64,000 bases of DNA from Isoetes taiwanensis (GCA_021234155.1 JAJEKV010000059.1:7227172-7291171), one strand, 5' to 3'. Shown: positions 33,401 through 47,400, numbered from the stretch's first letter. Numbers and translations are program-made. The notes: generated by a model not told the origin, from the sequence alone.

Positions 33401-36400
33401 CGCCAGCGGTTTGATATGTTGTCCCGGACGGATGTTGGATTTTTTGGACCTTCTCGACCAGGTTCCCGGAACAAAGGATTCAACGGCCGGATACGGAACC
33501 GAGATCCGGAGTGTGGTCTTTAGCGTACACCCCGGCATGAGCTGCCCCAGAAAGGCTGCCTCGGGAAGCTTTTTGGGGCTCGCCTCACGGGGTTGGGACT
33601 CTCCCTCTAATGAGGAGGCCTTGCAAAGGTCCCGGCCTTGTTTGACTTGGGCAAGTGTGCGACTCGGCTGCCCAACAACAGCTGCCTGTTCGCTCTAGTG
33701 CAAACTATTTGATCTAAACCTTATCAAAATTTTTTGAAAGTTGGCACTGTATGTTGGCGATGACTTAGGAAGCTAGCTGACAAAAATCAGAATTTAAGTC
33801 CCGTACTATGCATTAATTACTTAATTTACTTAATGTCTTGCACAAAAGCGCCCCTTGACTTCTAACCGCCACAACGGGAGGAGTACAGGTCCAAACTCCA
33901 TTCCGTCGGTTCCCCTTGCTTCGCGTTCTCAATCGCATGTGATCGGCCACGCCCCAAGTGCAAAAAGACCAAAATTTCGGCACCCAAAACGCAAACCCTG
34001 CTAGAACCCGCAACTCATAGGGTTTACGTTCCGGAGGCTCTATCCTTGTCGATTTGACTAGGACCTCGCATAGTGTCTTGATGTAGAGGGTGGGTGTTGA
34101 CGCCGTGAGCACGGACCCTAAAACCACCCGAAGCAGCTTGCCCAAAAATTCCTCTCCCGAAGGCCCGGGCGACGGACGCAACTTCCCCTCTCCGGAACCG
34201 TGATCCTGCTCTCTCGCCAATGGACTCTTAACGTCGACATTGCCCTAGGGACCAAGTTTTGTGGCCGAAGCCCACCCCTTCTCAAGAAGCGCCAAATTAT
34301 CTCATGTGCAACACACTCGTGAGTCAATTGGCCTAGGAGGTGGTCACGAATACTGCAATGTAGGGCGTAAGTGTTTTTTTTTTGCAAAACTGGACCGCGG
34401 TAACTTGGTCCCTAGGGTAATTTTGGCATTCCCGGACGATGTGGTGAAGTCGGTTCGGCATTTGAACCTCCGCGAATGTCCGAACGACAAAACACTTTGG
34501 TTTCTACTGTCGCCGCAGCGCAGACGCCTTCGGGTTTGATATGTTCTCCCGGATGGATGTTGGATTTTTGGACCTTCGGACCAGGTTCCCTGGAACAAAG
34601 GATTCAACTGGCCGGATCACGGAACCGAGATCCGGAGTGTGGTCTTTAGCGACGCCGCCCGGGAAGGCCGCCAGAAAGGTCGCCTCGAAGCTTTTGAGGC
34701 TCGTATCCCTGGGGTTCTGGACTCTCCCTCTAATGAGGAGGCCTTGCAAGGTCCTGGCCTTGTTTGACTTGGGCAAGTGTGCGGCTTTCGCTGCCCAACA
34801 ACAAAGCTTCGGACCGTTCTAGTGCAAACTATTTGATCTAAACCATATCCAAAATTTTTGAAAGTTGGCCTGTGATGTTGGCGATGACTTAGGATGCTAT
34901 TGACAAAAAATCAGAATTTAAGTCCGTACTATGCATTAATTACGAATTTACTAATGTCTTGCTACTACCGCAAAAGGCCTTGACTTCTAAGCGCCACAAC
35001 GGGAGGAGTACTGGTCCAAACTCCATTCCGCCAGTTCCCCTTGCTTCGCTTCAACGTGCATGTGATTGGCCACGCCCCAAGTGCAAAAGACCAAAACTCG
35101 CACCCAAAACGCCAAACCGCTAGAACCCTGCAACTCATAGGGTTTACGTTTGAGGAGGCTCTATGCTTGTCGATTTGACTAGGACCTTGCGCCAGTGTCT
35201 TGACGTAGAGGGGGTGTTGACGCCGAGCACGGACCCTAAAAACCACCCGGAAGCAAATTTTTGCCCCAAAAAGTCCTCTCCCAAAGGCCCCGGGCGACGA
35301 CGGGCAACTTCCCTCTCCGGAACCGTGATCCATCTCTCGCCAATGGACTCGAACGCCGTTATTGCCCTAGGGACCAAGTTTTGTGGCCGGAAGCCCACCC
35401 TTTCTCAAGCGCCAAATTATCTCATGTGCAACACACTCGTAGTCAATTGGCCTAGGAGGTGGTCTCAATAACCGCGAATGTAGGGCGTAAGTGTTTGTTT
35501 CTTTTGCAAAACTGACCGCGGTAACTTGGTCCCTAGGGTAATTTTGGCATTCCGGACGATGTAGGAAGTCGGATCGGCATTTCGAGAACCTCCGCAATGT
35601 CCGAACGACAAAACACTTTGGTTTCTAATCGCCCCGCTAGACGCCTTGGGTTTGATATGTTCTCCCCGGGATGGATGTTGGATTTTTTGGACCTTTCTGA
35701 CCAGGTTCCCCGAACAAAGGATTCAACGGCCGGATACGGGAACCGGTGATCCCGGAGTGTGGTCTTTAGCGTGACACCCCGGCGGAGCGCCGCCAGAAAG
35801 GCTGCCTCGAAGCTTTTTGGGGCTCCGCCGCCTCGGGGGTTGGACTCTCCCCTCTAATGAGGAGGCCTTGCAAGGTCCCCGCCTTGTTTGACTTGGGCAA
35901 GTGTGCCGGGCGCGCCCAACAACGCTGCCCCTGACCGTTCTAGTGCAAACTATTTGATCTAAACCTTATCCAAAATTTTTGAAAGTTGGCCTCAGATGTT
36001 GGCGATGACTTAGGAAGCTAGCCGACAAAAAATCAGAATTTAAGTCCGTACTATGCATTAATTACTTAATTTCTTAATGTCTTGCTACCGCAAAAAGTGG
36101 CCCTTGACTTCTAACCGCCACAACGGGAGGAGTACAGGTCCAAACTCCATTCCGCTGGTTCCCTTGCTTCGTTCTCAATCGCATGTGATCGGGCCACGCC
36201 CCCAAGTGCAAAAGACCAAAACTTCGGCACCCAAAACGCAAACCCCGCTAGAACCCCGCAACTCATAGGGTTTACGCTTCGAGGCTCTATCCTTGTCGAT
36301 TTTGACTAGGACCTTCGGCGCCGTGTCTTGATGTAGAGGGTGGGTGTTGACGAGCACGGACCCTAAAACCACCCCGAAGCGCCTTTGCCCCAAAATTCCT

Positions 36401-39400
36401 CTCCGAAGGCCCCCGGGCGACGACGGGCAACTTCCCCTCCCGAACCGCGGATGCCTCGCCAATGGACTCAGAACGCCGACATTGCCCTAGGGACCAAGTT
36501 TTGTGGCGAAGCCCACCCTTCTCTAAGAAGCCAAATTATCTCATGTGCAACACTTTCGTAGTCAATTGGCCTAGGAGGTGGTCAGCCGAATCTGCAATGT
36601 AGGGCGTAAGTGTTTCTTTCTTTTGCAAAACTGACCGTGTAACTTGGTCCCTAGGGTAATTTTGGCATTCCCGGACGATGTGGTGAAGTCGGTTCGGCAT
36701 TTTCGAACCTCCGCAATGTCCGAACGACAAAACACTTTGGTTTCTGTTGTCGCCAGCGGGGCCTCAAGGGTTTGATATGTTCTCCTGATGGATGTTGGAT
36801 TTTTGACCTTTCGGACCAGGTTCCCGAACAAAGGATTCAACGGCCGGATACGGGGAACCCGAGATCCCGAGTGTGGTCTTTTAGCCCCGCCTCACGGGAG
36901 CGCCGCCTTGAAAGGTGCCTTGTTTACGACTTGAAGCTTTTGAGGCTCGGCCTCACGGGGTTCTGGACTCTCCCTCTAATGAGGAGAGGCCTTGCAAGGT
37001 CCTGGCCTTGTTTGACTTGGGCAAGTGTGCTGACCCCTTCTACGCCCAACAACAGCTTTCCTGACCGTTCTAGTGCAAACTATTTGATCTAAACCATATC
37101 CAAAATTTTTGAAAGTTGGTCCGTATGTTGGCGATGACTTAGGATGCTAGCTGAAAAAATCAGAATTTAAGTCGTACTATGCATTAATTACTTAATTTAT
37201 TTAATGTCTTGCTACCGCAAAAGCGGGCCTTGACTTCTAACCGCCACAACGGGAGGAGTACTGGGTCCAAACTCCATTCCGCCGGTTCCCCTTGCTTTTC
37301 GTTCTTCAATCAGCATGTGATTGGCCACGCCCCAAGTGCAAAAGACCAAACTTCGGCACCAAAACGCAAACCCCGCTAGAACCTCGGCAACTCATAGGGT
37401 TTACGTTTTGGGAGGCTCTATGCTTGTCGATTTGACTAGGACCTTGGCCGTGTCTTGGCGTAGAGGGGGTGTTGACGCCAGAAAGCACACCGGACCCTAA
37501 AACCACCCGAAGGCGGCTATTTGCCCCAAAAAGTCCTCTCCCAAAGGCCCTCGGGCGACTAGGACGGGCAAATTCCCTGAGGGGGAACCGCGGATCTCCC
37601 TCTCGCCAATGGACTCGTGAACGTCGTTATTGCCCTAGGGACCAAGTTTTGTGGCGAAGCCCACCCTTCTCGAAGAAGCCAAAATTATCTCATGTGCAAC
37701 ACACTCGTAGTCAATTGGCCTGGGGAGGTGGTCTGGCGAATCTCGCAATGTAGGGCGTAAGTGTTTGTTTCTTTTGCAAAACCTGACCGTGATAACTTGG
37801 TCCCTAGGGTAATTTTGGCATTAGGACGATGTGGTGAAGTCGGTTCGGCATTTAGAACCTCCGCGAATGTCCTAACGACAAAACACTTTGGTTTCTACTG
37901 TCGTCGCCCGCAGGGGCCAGCGGGTTTGATATGTTCTCCGGATGGATGTTGGATTTTTGGACCTTCGGACCAGGTTCCCGGAACAAAGGATTCAACGGCC
38001 GGATCGGGGGAACCGGAGATCCGGGAGTGTGGTCTTTAGCGCGTCGCCCCGCTGAAACTTTGGTTTGCCAGCCAGAAAGGGTGCCTCGAGAAGTTTTTTT
38101 GAGGCTGAACGCCTCCCGGGGTTCTGGACTCTCCCCTCTAATGAGGAGGCCTTGCAAGGTCCTGGCCTTGTTTGACTTGGGCAAGTGTGCTGTTTTCGGC
38201 TGCCCAACAACAAAAGCTCCCGGACCGTTTCTAGTGCAAACTATTTGATCTAAACCATATCCAAAATTTTTGAAAGTTGGCCTCAGATGTTGGCGATGAC
38301 TTAGGATGCTAGCTGACAAAAATCAGAATTTAAGTCTCAGTACTATGCATTAATTACTTAATTTTACGAATGTCTTGCTACGCGAAAAGCGGGCCTTGAC
38401 TTCTAACCGCCACAACGGGAGGAGTATGTGTCCAAACTCCATTCCGCCGGTTCCCTTGCTTCGCGTTCTCAACTGCATGTGATTGGCCACGCCCCAAGTG
38501 CAAAAGACCAAAACTCGCACCCAAAACGCAAAACCCCGCTAGAACCCGGCAACTCATAGGGTTTTACGTTTTCGGAGGCTCTATGCTTGTCGATTTGACT
38601 AGGACCTCATGGCCGTGTCTTGATCGTGGGGGGGTGTTGATTTGCGAGCACGGACCCTAAAAACCACCCGGAAGCAGCTTTGCCCCAAAAGTCCTCTCCC
38701 AAAGCCTCGGGCGACGGACGGCAACTTCCCTCTCCGGAACCAGGTGATCCGTCTCTCGCCAATGGACTCAGAACGTCGCTATTGCCCTAGGGACCAAGTT
38801 TTGTGGCCGAAGCCCACCCCTTCTGAAGAAGCGCCAAATTATCTCATGTGCAAACACACTCGTAGTCAATTGGCCTGGGAGGAGGTCGCCAATATCGCAA
38901 ATGTAGGGCGTAAGTGTTTCTTTTCTTTTTGCAAACCCATCGCGGTAACTTGGTCCCTAGGGTAATTTTGGCATTCGGACGATGTGGCGAAGTCGGATCG
39001 GCATTTCGAGCCTCCGCAATGTCCGAACGACAAAACACTTTGGTTTCTGGCACCGCCGCCCGCGGGGACGCCAGCGGTTTGATATGTTGTCCCTGACGGA
39101 TGTTGGATTTTTTGACCTTCTCGGACCAGGTTCCCGGAACAAAGGATTCAACTGGCCGGATACGGAACCGGAGATCCGGGTGTGGTCTTTAGCGTACACC
39201 CCCGGGCGGAGCCCGCCAGAAAGGTGCCTCGGGGGAAGCTTTTTGGGGCTCGCCTCACCGGGTTCTGACTCTCCCTCTAATGAGGAGGCCTTGCAAGGTC
39301 CTGGCCTTGTTTGACTTGGGCAAGTGTGCGGCTCGGCTGCCCAACAACAAAGCTGCCCGACTGTTCTAGTGCAAACTATTTGATCTAAACCTTATCCAAA

Positions 39401-42400
39401 ATTTTTGAAAGTTGGCTGTATGTTGGCGATGACTTAGGAAGCTAGTCGACAAAAAATCAGAATTTAAGTCCCGTACTATGCATTAATTACGAATTTCTTA
39501 ATGTCTTGCTCTTGCAAAAGCGCCCTTGACTTCTAACCGCCACAACGGAGGAGTACAGGTCCAAACTCCATTCCGTCAGTTCCCCTTGCTTCGCGCTCTC
39601 AATCGCATGTGATCGCCACGTCCCAAGTGCAAAAGACCAAAATTCGGCACCCAAAACGCAAACCCCCGCTAGAACCCGGCAACTCATAGGGTTTACGCTT
39701 TGAGGCTCTATCCTTGTCGATTTGACTAGGACCTTGGCGCCGTGGGTCTTGATGTAGAGGGTGGGTGTTGACGCCAAGAGCACGGACCCTAAAACCACCC
39801 GAAGCAGCTTTTGCCCCAAAATTCCTCTCCGGAAGGCCCCCGCGCCGGACGCAACTTCCTCTCCCGGAACCGGGATCCGCCTCGCCAATGGACTTAACGC
39901 CGACATTGCCCTAGGGACCAAGTTTTGTGGCCGTAAGCCCACCTTCTCGAAGAAAGCCAAACTATCTAATGTGCAACACACACGTCAGAAGTCAATTGGC
40001 CTAGGATGTGGTGAATACCGCAATGTAGGGCGTAAGTGTTTGTTTCTTTTGCAAAACTGACCGTATAACTTGGTCCCTTGGGTAATTTTGGCATTCCTGA
40101 CGATGTGGTTAAGTCGGACGGGGCATTTCGAGCCTCCGCAATGTCCGAACGACAAAAACACTTTGGTTTCTACTGCCGCTCGCCCGCAGACGCTTTGCGG
40201 TTTGATATGTTTCTCCTGACGGATGTTGGATTTTTGGACCTTCTCGACCAGGTTCCCCGACAAAAGGATTCAACGATGGGATACGGGAACCGGAGATCCG
40301 GGAGTGTGGTCTTTGTCGACCCCCGTGAGGGCCGCTAATGAGGAAAGGGCCGCTTGGGAAGCTTTTTGGGGCTCTCCGGGGGTTGGACTCTCCCCTCTAA
40401 TGAGGGAGGGCCTTGCAAGGTCCTGGCCTTGTTTGACTTGGGCAAGTGTGTACCGGCTAACCGCCCAACAACAGTCCATCCGGACCGTTCTAGTGCAAAC
40501 TATTTGATCTAAACCTTATCCAAAGGCTTCCCACCCAAAACGCAAAACCCCCGCTAGAACCCGGCAACTCATAGGGTTTTACGGGAGGCTCTATCCTTGT
40601 CAGATTCGGACTAGGACCTTGCGCCGCGGTCTTGACGTAGAGGGGGTGTTGACGCCAGAGCACGGACCCTAAAACCACCCGGAAGCAGCCTTTGCCCCAA
40701 AAGTCCCTCTCCGGAACCGGGGATTCGCTCTCGCCAATGGACGCAGAACGCCGACATTGCCCTAGGGACCAAGTTTTGTGGCCGAAGGCCACCCCTTCGA
40801 AGAAGCGCCAAACTATCTCATGTGCAACACACTCGTCGAGTCAATTGGCCTAGGAGGTGGTCTGCCGAATCACCGCAATGTAGGGCGTAAGTGTTTCTTT
40901 CTTTTGCAAACCGACCGTGTAACTTGGTCCCTAGGGTAATTTTGGCATTCCGGACGATGTATGAAGTCGGATCGGCATTTCGAACCTCGCAATGTCCGAA
41001 CGACAAAACACTTTGGTTTCTAACACCGTCGCCCTTGAGGGCGCTTCCGGTTTGATATGTTGTCCCGGACGGATGTTGGATTTTTGGACCTTTCGGACCA
41101 GGTTCCCGGAACAAAGGATTCAACGGTCGGATACGGAACCGAGATCCGGGAGTGTGGTCTTTAGCGCACACCCCGGCCGGAGCCGCCAGAAAGGGCCTCG
41201 GGGAAGCTTTTGGGGCTCGCCTCACGGGGTTCTGGACTCTCCCTCTAATGAGGAGGCCTTGCAAGGTCCTGGCCTTGTTTGACTTGGGCAAGTGTGCCTT
41301 CGGCTGCCCAACAACAGCTGCCCGGATTGTTCTAGTGCAAACTATTTGATCTAAACCTTATCCAAAATTTTTGAAAGTTGGCTCAGTATGTTGGCGATGA
41401 CTTAGGAAGCTAGTCGACAAAAATCAGAATTTAAGTCCGCACTATGCATTAATTACGAATTTACTTAATGTCTTGCTCTCACGCAAAAGCGGCCCTTGAC
41501 TTCTAACCGCCACAACGGGAGGAGTACAGTCCAAACTCCATTCCGTCAGTTCCCCTTGCTTCGCTTCTCAAGCGCATGTGATTGGCCACGCCCCAAGTGC
41601 AAAAGACCAAAACTTCGGCACCCAAAACGCAAAACCCCGCTAGAACCCGGCAACTCATAGGGTTTACGTTTTGGAGGCTCTATCCTTGTCAGATTTTGAC
41701 TAGGACTTTGCGCCGTGTCTTGATGTAGAGGGTGGGTGTTGACTTGAGCAGCACGGACCCTAAAACCACCCGAAGCAGCTTGCCCCAAAATTCCTCTCCG
41801 AAGGCCCCGGGCGACGGACGGGCAACTTCCCTCTCGGGAACCGTGATCCATCTCTGCCAATGGACTCCCAGAACGTCGACATTGCCCTAGGGACCAAGTT
41901 TTGTGGAAGCCCACCCTTCTCGAAGAAGCGCCAAACTATCTAATGTGCAACACACTTTCGTAGTCAATTGGCCCTAGGAGGTGGGCTTGAATCGCAATGT
42001 AGGGCGTAAGTGTTTGTTTCTTTGCAAAACTGACCGTAGTATAACTTGGTCCCTTGGGTAATTTTGGCATTCGGACGATGTGGCGAAGTCGGATCGGCAT
42101 TTGAACCTCGCAATGTCCGAACGACAAAACACTTTGGTTTCTACTGCCGTCAGTAGGGCGCTTTCAGCGGTTTGATATGTTCTCCGGACCGGATGTTGGA
42201 TTTTTTTGACCTTCGGACCAGGTTCCCGGAACAAAGGATTCAAGCGGTGGGATCACGAGGAACCGAGATCCGGGAGTGTGGTCTTTAGCGTCACGCCCCC
42301 GGGCGCTGCCGCCAGAAAGGCTGCCTCGGGAAGCTTTTGGGGCTCGCCTCGGGTTCGGACTCTCCCCTCTAATGAGGAGGCCTTGCAAGGTCCTGGCCTT

Positions 42401-42945
42401 GTTTGACTTGGGCAAGTGTGCCAGCTCGGCTGCCCAACAACAGGCTGTCCGGACCGTTCTAGTGCAAACTATTTGATCTAAACCTTATCCAAAACTCGGC
42501 ACCCAAAACGCAAACCCCCGCTAGAACCACGGCAACTCATAGGGTTTTACGTTTGGAGGCTCTATCCTTGTCGGTCGACTAGGACCTTGCGCCCGTGTCT
42601 TGGCGTGGGGGGTGTTGGCCCGAGCACCGGACCCTAAAAACCACGGGAAGCAGCTTGCCCCAAAAGTCCCTCTCCGGAACCGTGATTCGGCTCTGCCAAT
42701 GGACGCAGAACGTCGACATTGCCCTAGGGACCAAGTTTTGTGGCCAGAAGGCCACCCCTTCTCGAAGAAGAGCCAAACTATCTCATGTGCAACACACTCG
42801 TGAGTCAATTGGCCTAGGAGGTGTTTGTTGAATTTGCAATGTGGGGCGAAGTGTGTGTCGTTTTTTTGCAAACCCGGCCGTGTAACTTAGTCCATAGGGT
42901 AATTTTGGCATTCCAAAACGATGGCGGCGTCGATAGATATTTTGC
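30401..42945. repeat. Tandem array of about 1.12-kb units, 12 units (two partial), dimeric higher-order pattern
   Basis: Units start at ttggcgatgacttagga: about 30401, 31517, 32626, 33744, 34868, 35993, 37116, 38280, 39415 and 41385. Partial units that begin later in the unit start at about 40527 and 42494. Linked diagnostic bases alternate: gatgctag units follow aaaccatatcc and gaagctag units follow aaaccttatcc. This gives an A/B order through unit 7 with one repeated B-to-A step. Open frames on both strands shift from unit to unit and none stays intact across units, so I call it non-coding. It holds conserved blocks such as ggacgatgtggtgaagtcgg and tgacttgggcaagtgtg. Confidence 0.88.
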
Positions 42946-42974
42946 CCCAAAACGCTTTTTTTTTCCCAAAAAAA

Positions 42975-43510
42975 AAAAAAAAGTGACGCCGTTAAACGGC
43001 GTTTGCTTACGCTCTGCTCGACAATGGCGTGGGCGCCGGACGATGCCGACCCGGCGGCCAAAACCACCCCGTCGGATATTCCAGCGCCGTTTAACGGCGT
43101 CATGTCGGCGACGCGGGGACACTTTGGCGTGCCCACTGGCATGTCGACAAGCCTTTGCCGACCGGGTCACGTCAGATTTTTTAGTCGTCGTTCAACGGCG
43201 TCATGTCGGCGCGGGCGTAACGACGTGGCGTGCGGCTGGCATGTCGGCAAGCCACGCGCGGCCGGATGTGCCCGCCGTCGGCTTCGTGAGGCGTCGTTCA
43301 ACGGCGTCACTGGATATGTTTTGATTACGGAGCTCGTTGGATTTTGGCAGCAGCGACCATGCCACGCAGGCCAATCCGAACAACGTCATCCACGAAGCGT
43401 CGTTGAACGGCGCCGAAACGGCGTTGTCATCGTTGAGCGGCGATGTCGCCGATGTTCGACGACGACGACCCGTCGTTCGACGTCGCCGCGGCGTCGTTGG
43501 GCGTCGACTA
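42975..43510. repeat. CACTA right subterminal repeats
   Basis: Clustered gccgtttaacggcgtc / gtcgttcaacggcg motifs next to the right end. The homologous stretch at 51690-52225 has many more acgacg where this has acggcg, a pattern confined to CG-containing positions. Confidence 0.75.
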
Positions 43511-43524
43511 TATCCTTTGTAGTG

Positions 43525-44476
43525 CTTAGAACTAGCCTTACCACATTACTTTTCCCAAATTCATCATGTTTTGGTGATTTTGGCTCGATAAAAAATCACG
43601 GCTTAGCCTCGCTCAAAAACTAAATTTTAGTTCTTCGACCGGCGACGTTTGAGACCACCTCACTTAGAAAAAATTTTGGCTCATTCTTTTTAATCTTATT
43701 AAGTTCAAATCCACTTAATTGTTACTAGCTTAGCATAAACTACAAAAATGAGAAAACATTTTCCCACTTTTGAGGCTTTGAGGATCCTATCAAGTTAGTA
43801 CTCTTTGGGAGCATGGCGGTGCTTTGCTCTTGGTCTCCAAGAACATTGCTGTCGATACCCTTTGTGGCGTCCCCTACTGCATCACGGTGCCCTCACCGTG
43901 ATACAAACAGGAGTTCTTCCCCCATACCAGCTCCATAATCCGGCTCTGGGGCCCTCCACATATCTTTGCGACCGTGAGCGAGTCCCGGTGGGAAGAGTGA
44001 AGGTGTCATTCTACCCATCTCCCTCGGGGCCTACCTAGCCGCTGCGAAGCGTAAACATACATGTCAATATACAACATAATCCTCCATCCACCCGGAAGGG
44101 TGGCGCATCAACATCTGCATGATAGACAATGATCAAAGACCTCACATAGGGAATCCTACCCAAGGCTCGGACTCAAAGGGATGACTGGACGGCTTGGGTC
44201 TTTTGAGTTCATTGCAATGAATTCATGGCAATGGATTTGGTTGGCATAGGAACATGGCATAGGGTTGTCCACTCCATCCGCCCCTCGTGCACACTTTGCG
44301 AGTAGGCTGAAAAGTGTTGGGTTTTCGATCAGCCAGCCGGATGCATAGCCGAAAAGGGCTATTCCCGGGTTTCATCTCCCCGGTTCCGATGGGGGCGTAG
44401 GGATCACTCCCTTCGAGAGATCTACATGCCGACTCAAAGGTGACTAGAGGGCCTGCCCTTATTCGGGACCGAACCT
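43525..44476 (-). repeat. Duplicated retroelement leader and LTR fragment
   Basis: Homologous to 52236-53160: leader with hairpin HP-b (about 43595-43656), a degraded primer site (cattgctgtcgataccc), and the first about 610 bp of the LTR from about 43863. It then breaks off at 44474-44476 and joins CACTA interior equivalent to 29242. Confidence 0.85.
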
Positions 44477-47400
44477 AAATAACAATTTAACAATTTAACA
44501 ATTTAACCTAAATAAAGCATTAGTATTTTATTAGCGTATTGAAAAATTAAATCCTTACCGGAAGAGGTGCCAACTTGTTTTGCAAGAACAACACATTTTG
44601 CTAGGAGTGTACATGCAAAACAAAAAAATTCAATGATTAGAAAGAAATAGTATAAAACAACTAATAAGGAAAAATTTTGGAAAGAAGAAGGGTCTAGATC
44701 TTTTAACGACGTCTTCTTAGATGGGAAAAAATTAGAAGAAGAATGGAAGAATTCAAGAAGAAAAGGCTAAGAAGAAGAGGAGGAACCCGAAAATGGGGAG
44801 GAAGAATACGATGAAGATGAAGCGCAAGAGGAGGATTAAGAGTAAGAATTTGAATAAGAGGAGGAAGAAGTAGTATAAGAGGAGGAAGAATCGAAGAAGA
44901 AGATGACAAAGGGAATGGAAGAATATGTATGGAAGAAGGATGCAAGAATGGAAGAAGAAGAATGAAGGTTGAAGGAAGAACAAACAACAAATACAAAAAG
45001 CCCTAAATCTACCCAAAAACAAGTTTAGATTCAAAAACGAAGTTGGTTGATCCCGTGCACATACCTTATGAAGCTTGTCTTACACTTAGAATAGACCCCA
45101 AAGTAGATCCGGCGCTTAAAAATCGCCTCAAAAAATGCTCCTCCATAAGCTTTGCTTGCTCGAAAATAAGCGGCGGGATTGCCACTTTGTTGATTTAAAT
45201 CACAGTCGCCGTTTAACGATGTCGCGGACGCCGTTAAACGGTAATTACAAAAACGCCGTTGAACGACGCTTGTAACGACGTTTTTTTTTCACGGCGACCA
45301 AAAAAAAAAAAATTTTTTTTTTTTTTTAAATAGTATAGAATGCATGGGTTTATTTAACATGGATAGGGGTTTATTTGACTTGCTACACCGTTAAAGTTAT
45401 GAAATATACCACCATGAAAATGTTCAATGTTTTGTGGTACATCCGTTGAGCTATAAAGGTATATAATACGATGATGATAACTAGTAATACCTTACCCGCT
45501 AATCACGATAACTAATACCTTACCAATAGCTACGTGTTCGCTTGTTACGGCGACATATATATATATTTTTTAATTTTGTCCCCCGCTATGAGAACTAATA
45601 CCCTACCAACATGCGAAGATGTAGTTTATCTCAACATGCACGTATGTTGGCGATGACTTAGGATGCTAGTCGACAAAAATCAGAATTTAAGTAGGTACTA
45701 TGCATTAATTACTTAATTTATTTAATGTCTTGCTACCGCAAAAGCGGGCCTTGACTTCTAACCGCCTAACGGGAGGGAGTACAGGTCCAAACTCCATTCC
45801 GTCAATTCCCCTTGCTTCGGCGTTCTCAAGCGCATGTGATTGGCCGGGTTCCAAGTGGAAAAGACCAAAACTTCTAAGACCCAAAACGCAAAACCCCGCT
45901 AGAACTCGGCAACTCATAGGGTTTACGTTTGGAGGCTCTATGCTTGTCGATTTGACTAGGACCTTTGCGTAGTGTCTTGGCGTAGAGGGGGGTGTTGACA
46001 CGAGCAGCACGGACCCTAAAAACCACCGAAGCGCTTGCCCCAAAAGTCCTCTCCCAAAGGCCCCGGGTGACGCGACGGCAACTTCCCTCTTCGAACCGTG
46101 ATCTCTCTCGCCAATGGACTCAGAACGTCGACATTGCCCTAGGGACCAAGTTTTGTGGCCAGAAGCCCACCCCTTCTCGAAGAAGCGCCAAACTATCTCA
46201 TGTGCAACACACTCGTAGTCAATTGGCCTAGGAGGTGGCTGCTGAATACTGCAATGTAGGGCGTAAGTGTTTCTTTCTTTTGCAAAACTGACCGTGTAAC
46301 TTGGTCCCTAGGGTAATTTTGGCATTCCGGACGATGTGGCGAAGTCGGATCGGCATTTCGGAGCCTCCGCAATGTCCGAACGACAAAACACTTTGGTTTC
46401 TACACTGTCGCCCGCAGGACGCTTCGCGGTTTGATATGTTCTCCCGGACGGATGTTGGATTTTTTTGGACCTTCTCGGACCAGGTTCCTGGAACAAAGGA
46501 TTCAACGGTCGGATCATGGAACCGCAGATCCCGGAGTGTGGTCTTTAGCGCATACCCCCGGGCGGAGCGCCAGAAAGGTGCCTCGGAAGCTTTTGGGGCT
46601 CGCCTCCCCGGGGTTCGGACTCTCCCCTCTAATGAGGAGGCCTTGCAAGGTCCTGGCCTTGTTTGACTTGGGCAAGTGTGCTGGCTCGGGCTGCCCAACA
46701 ACAATTTTGTCCCGGACTGTTCTAGTGCAAACTATTTGATCTAAACCTTATCCAAAATTTTTGAAAGTTGGCCCTGTATGTTGGCGATGACTTAGGAAGC
46801 TTCGTGACAAAAAATCAGAATTTAAGTCCTTACTATGCATTAATTACGAATTTATTTAATGTCTTGCTACCGCGAAAGCGCCCTTGACTTCTAACCGCCA
46901 CAACGGGAGGAGTATGTGTCCAAACTCCATTCCGCCGGGCCTCTTGCTTCGCTTCAACTGCATGTGATCGGCCACGTCCCAAGTGCAAAAGACCAAAACT
47001 TCGGCACCCAAAAAACGCAAACCCCCGCTAGAACCCGGCAACTCATAGGGTTTACGTTTTGAGGCTCTATTCTTGTCGATTTGACTAGGACCTTGCCGTG
47101 TCTTGACGTAGGGGGGGTGTTGACACCGCAGCACGGACCCTAAAACCACCCGGCGGCTTGCCCCAAAAGTCCTCTCCCAAAGGCCCCGGCGCGCCGAGGC
47201 AACTTCCCCTCTTCGGAACCGCGGATCCGTCTCGCCAATGGACTTTAACGCCGACATTGCCCTAGGGACCAAGTTTTGTGGCCGAAGCCCACCCCTTCTC
47301 GAAGAAGCGCCAAACTATCTCATGTGCAACACACTTTCGTAGTCAATTGGCCTAGGAGGTGGTCTGGCCGAATAATCGCAATGTAGGGCTTAAGTGTTTG

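Larger units (their letters stand above)
28376..43524. mobile_element. CACTA-type (En/Spm superfamily) DNA transposon, non-autonomous
   Basis: The left end is cactacaaaaaaattg and the right end is tttgtagtg, giving inverted CACTACAAA termini. Both flanks carry the 3-bp repeat ctt (28373-28375 and 43525-43527), the length expected for CACTA transposons. The right retroelement copy has the unoccupied site with a single ctt equivalent (59112-59114, plus strand aag). Terminal regions are packed with acgacgt / gtcgttnaacgac motifs, as in CACTA subterminal transposase-binding regions. No transposase frame is visible; the interior is a GA-rich block and a tandem array. It presumably depended on a transposase supplied in trans. 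Confidence 0.88.

Noticed and set aside
30465-42476. Many 60-165-codon open frames on both strands of the tandem array
   Set aside because: Frames shift between units, no frame stays intact across units on either strand, and no protein motif is seen.
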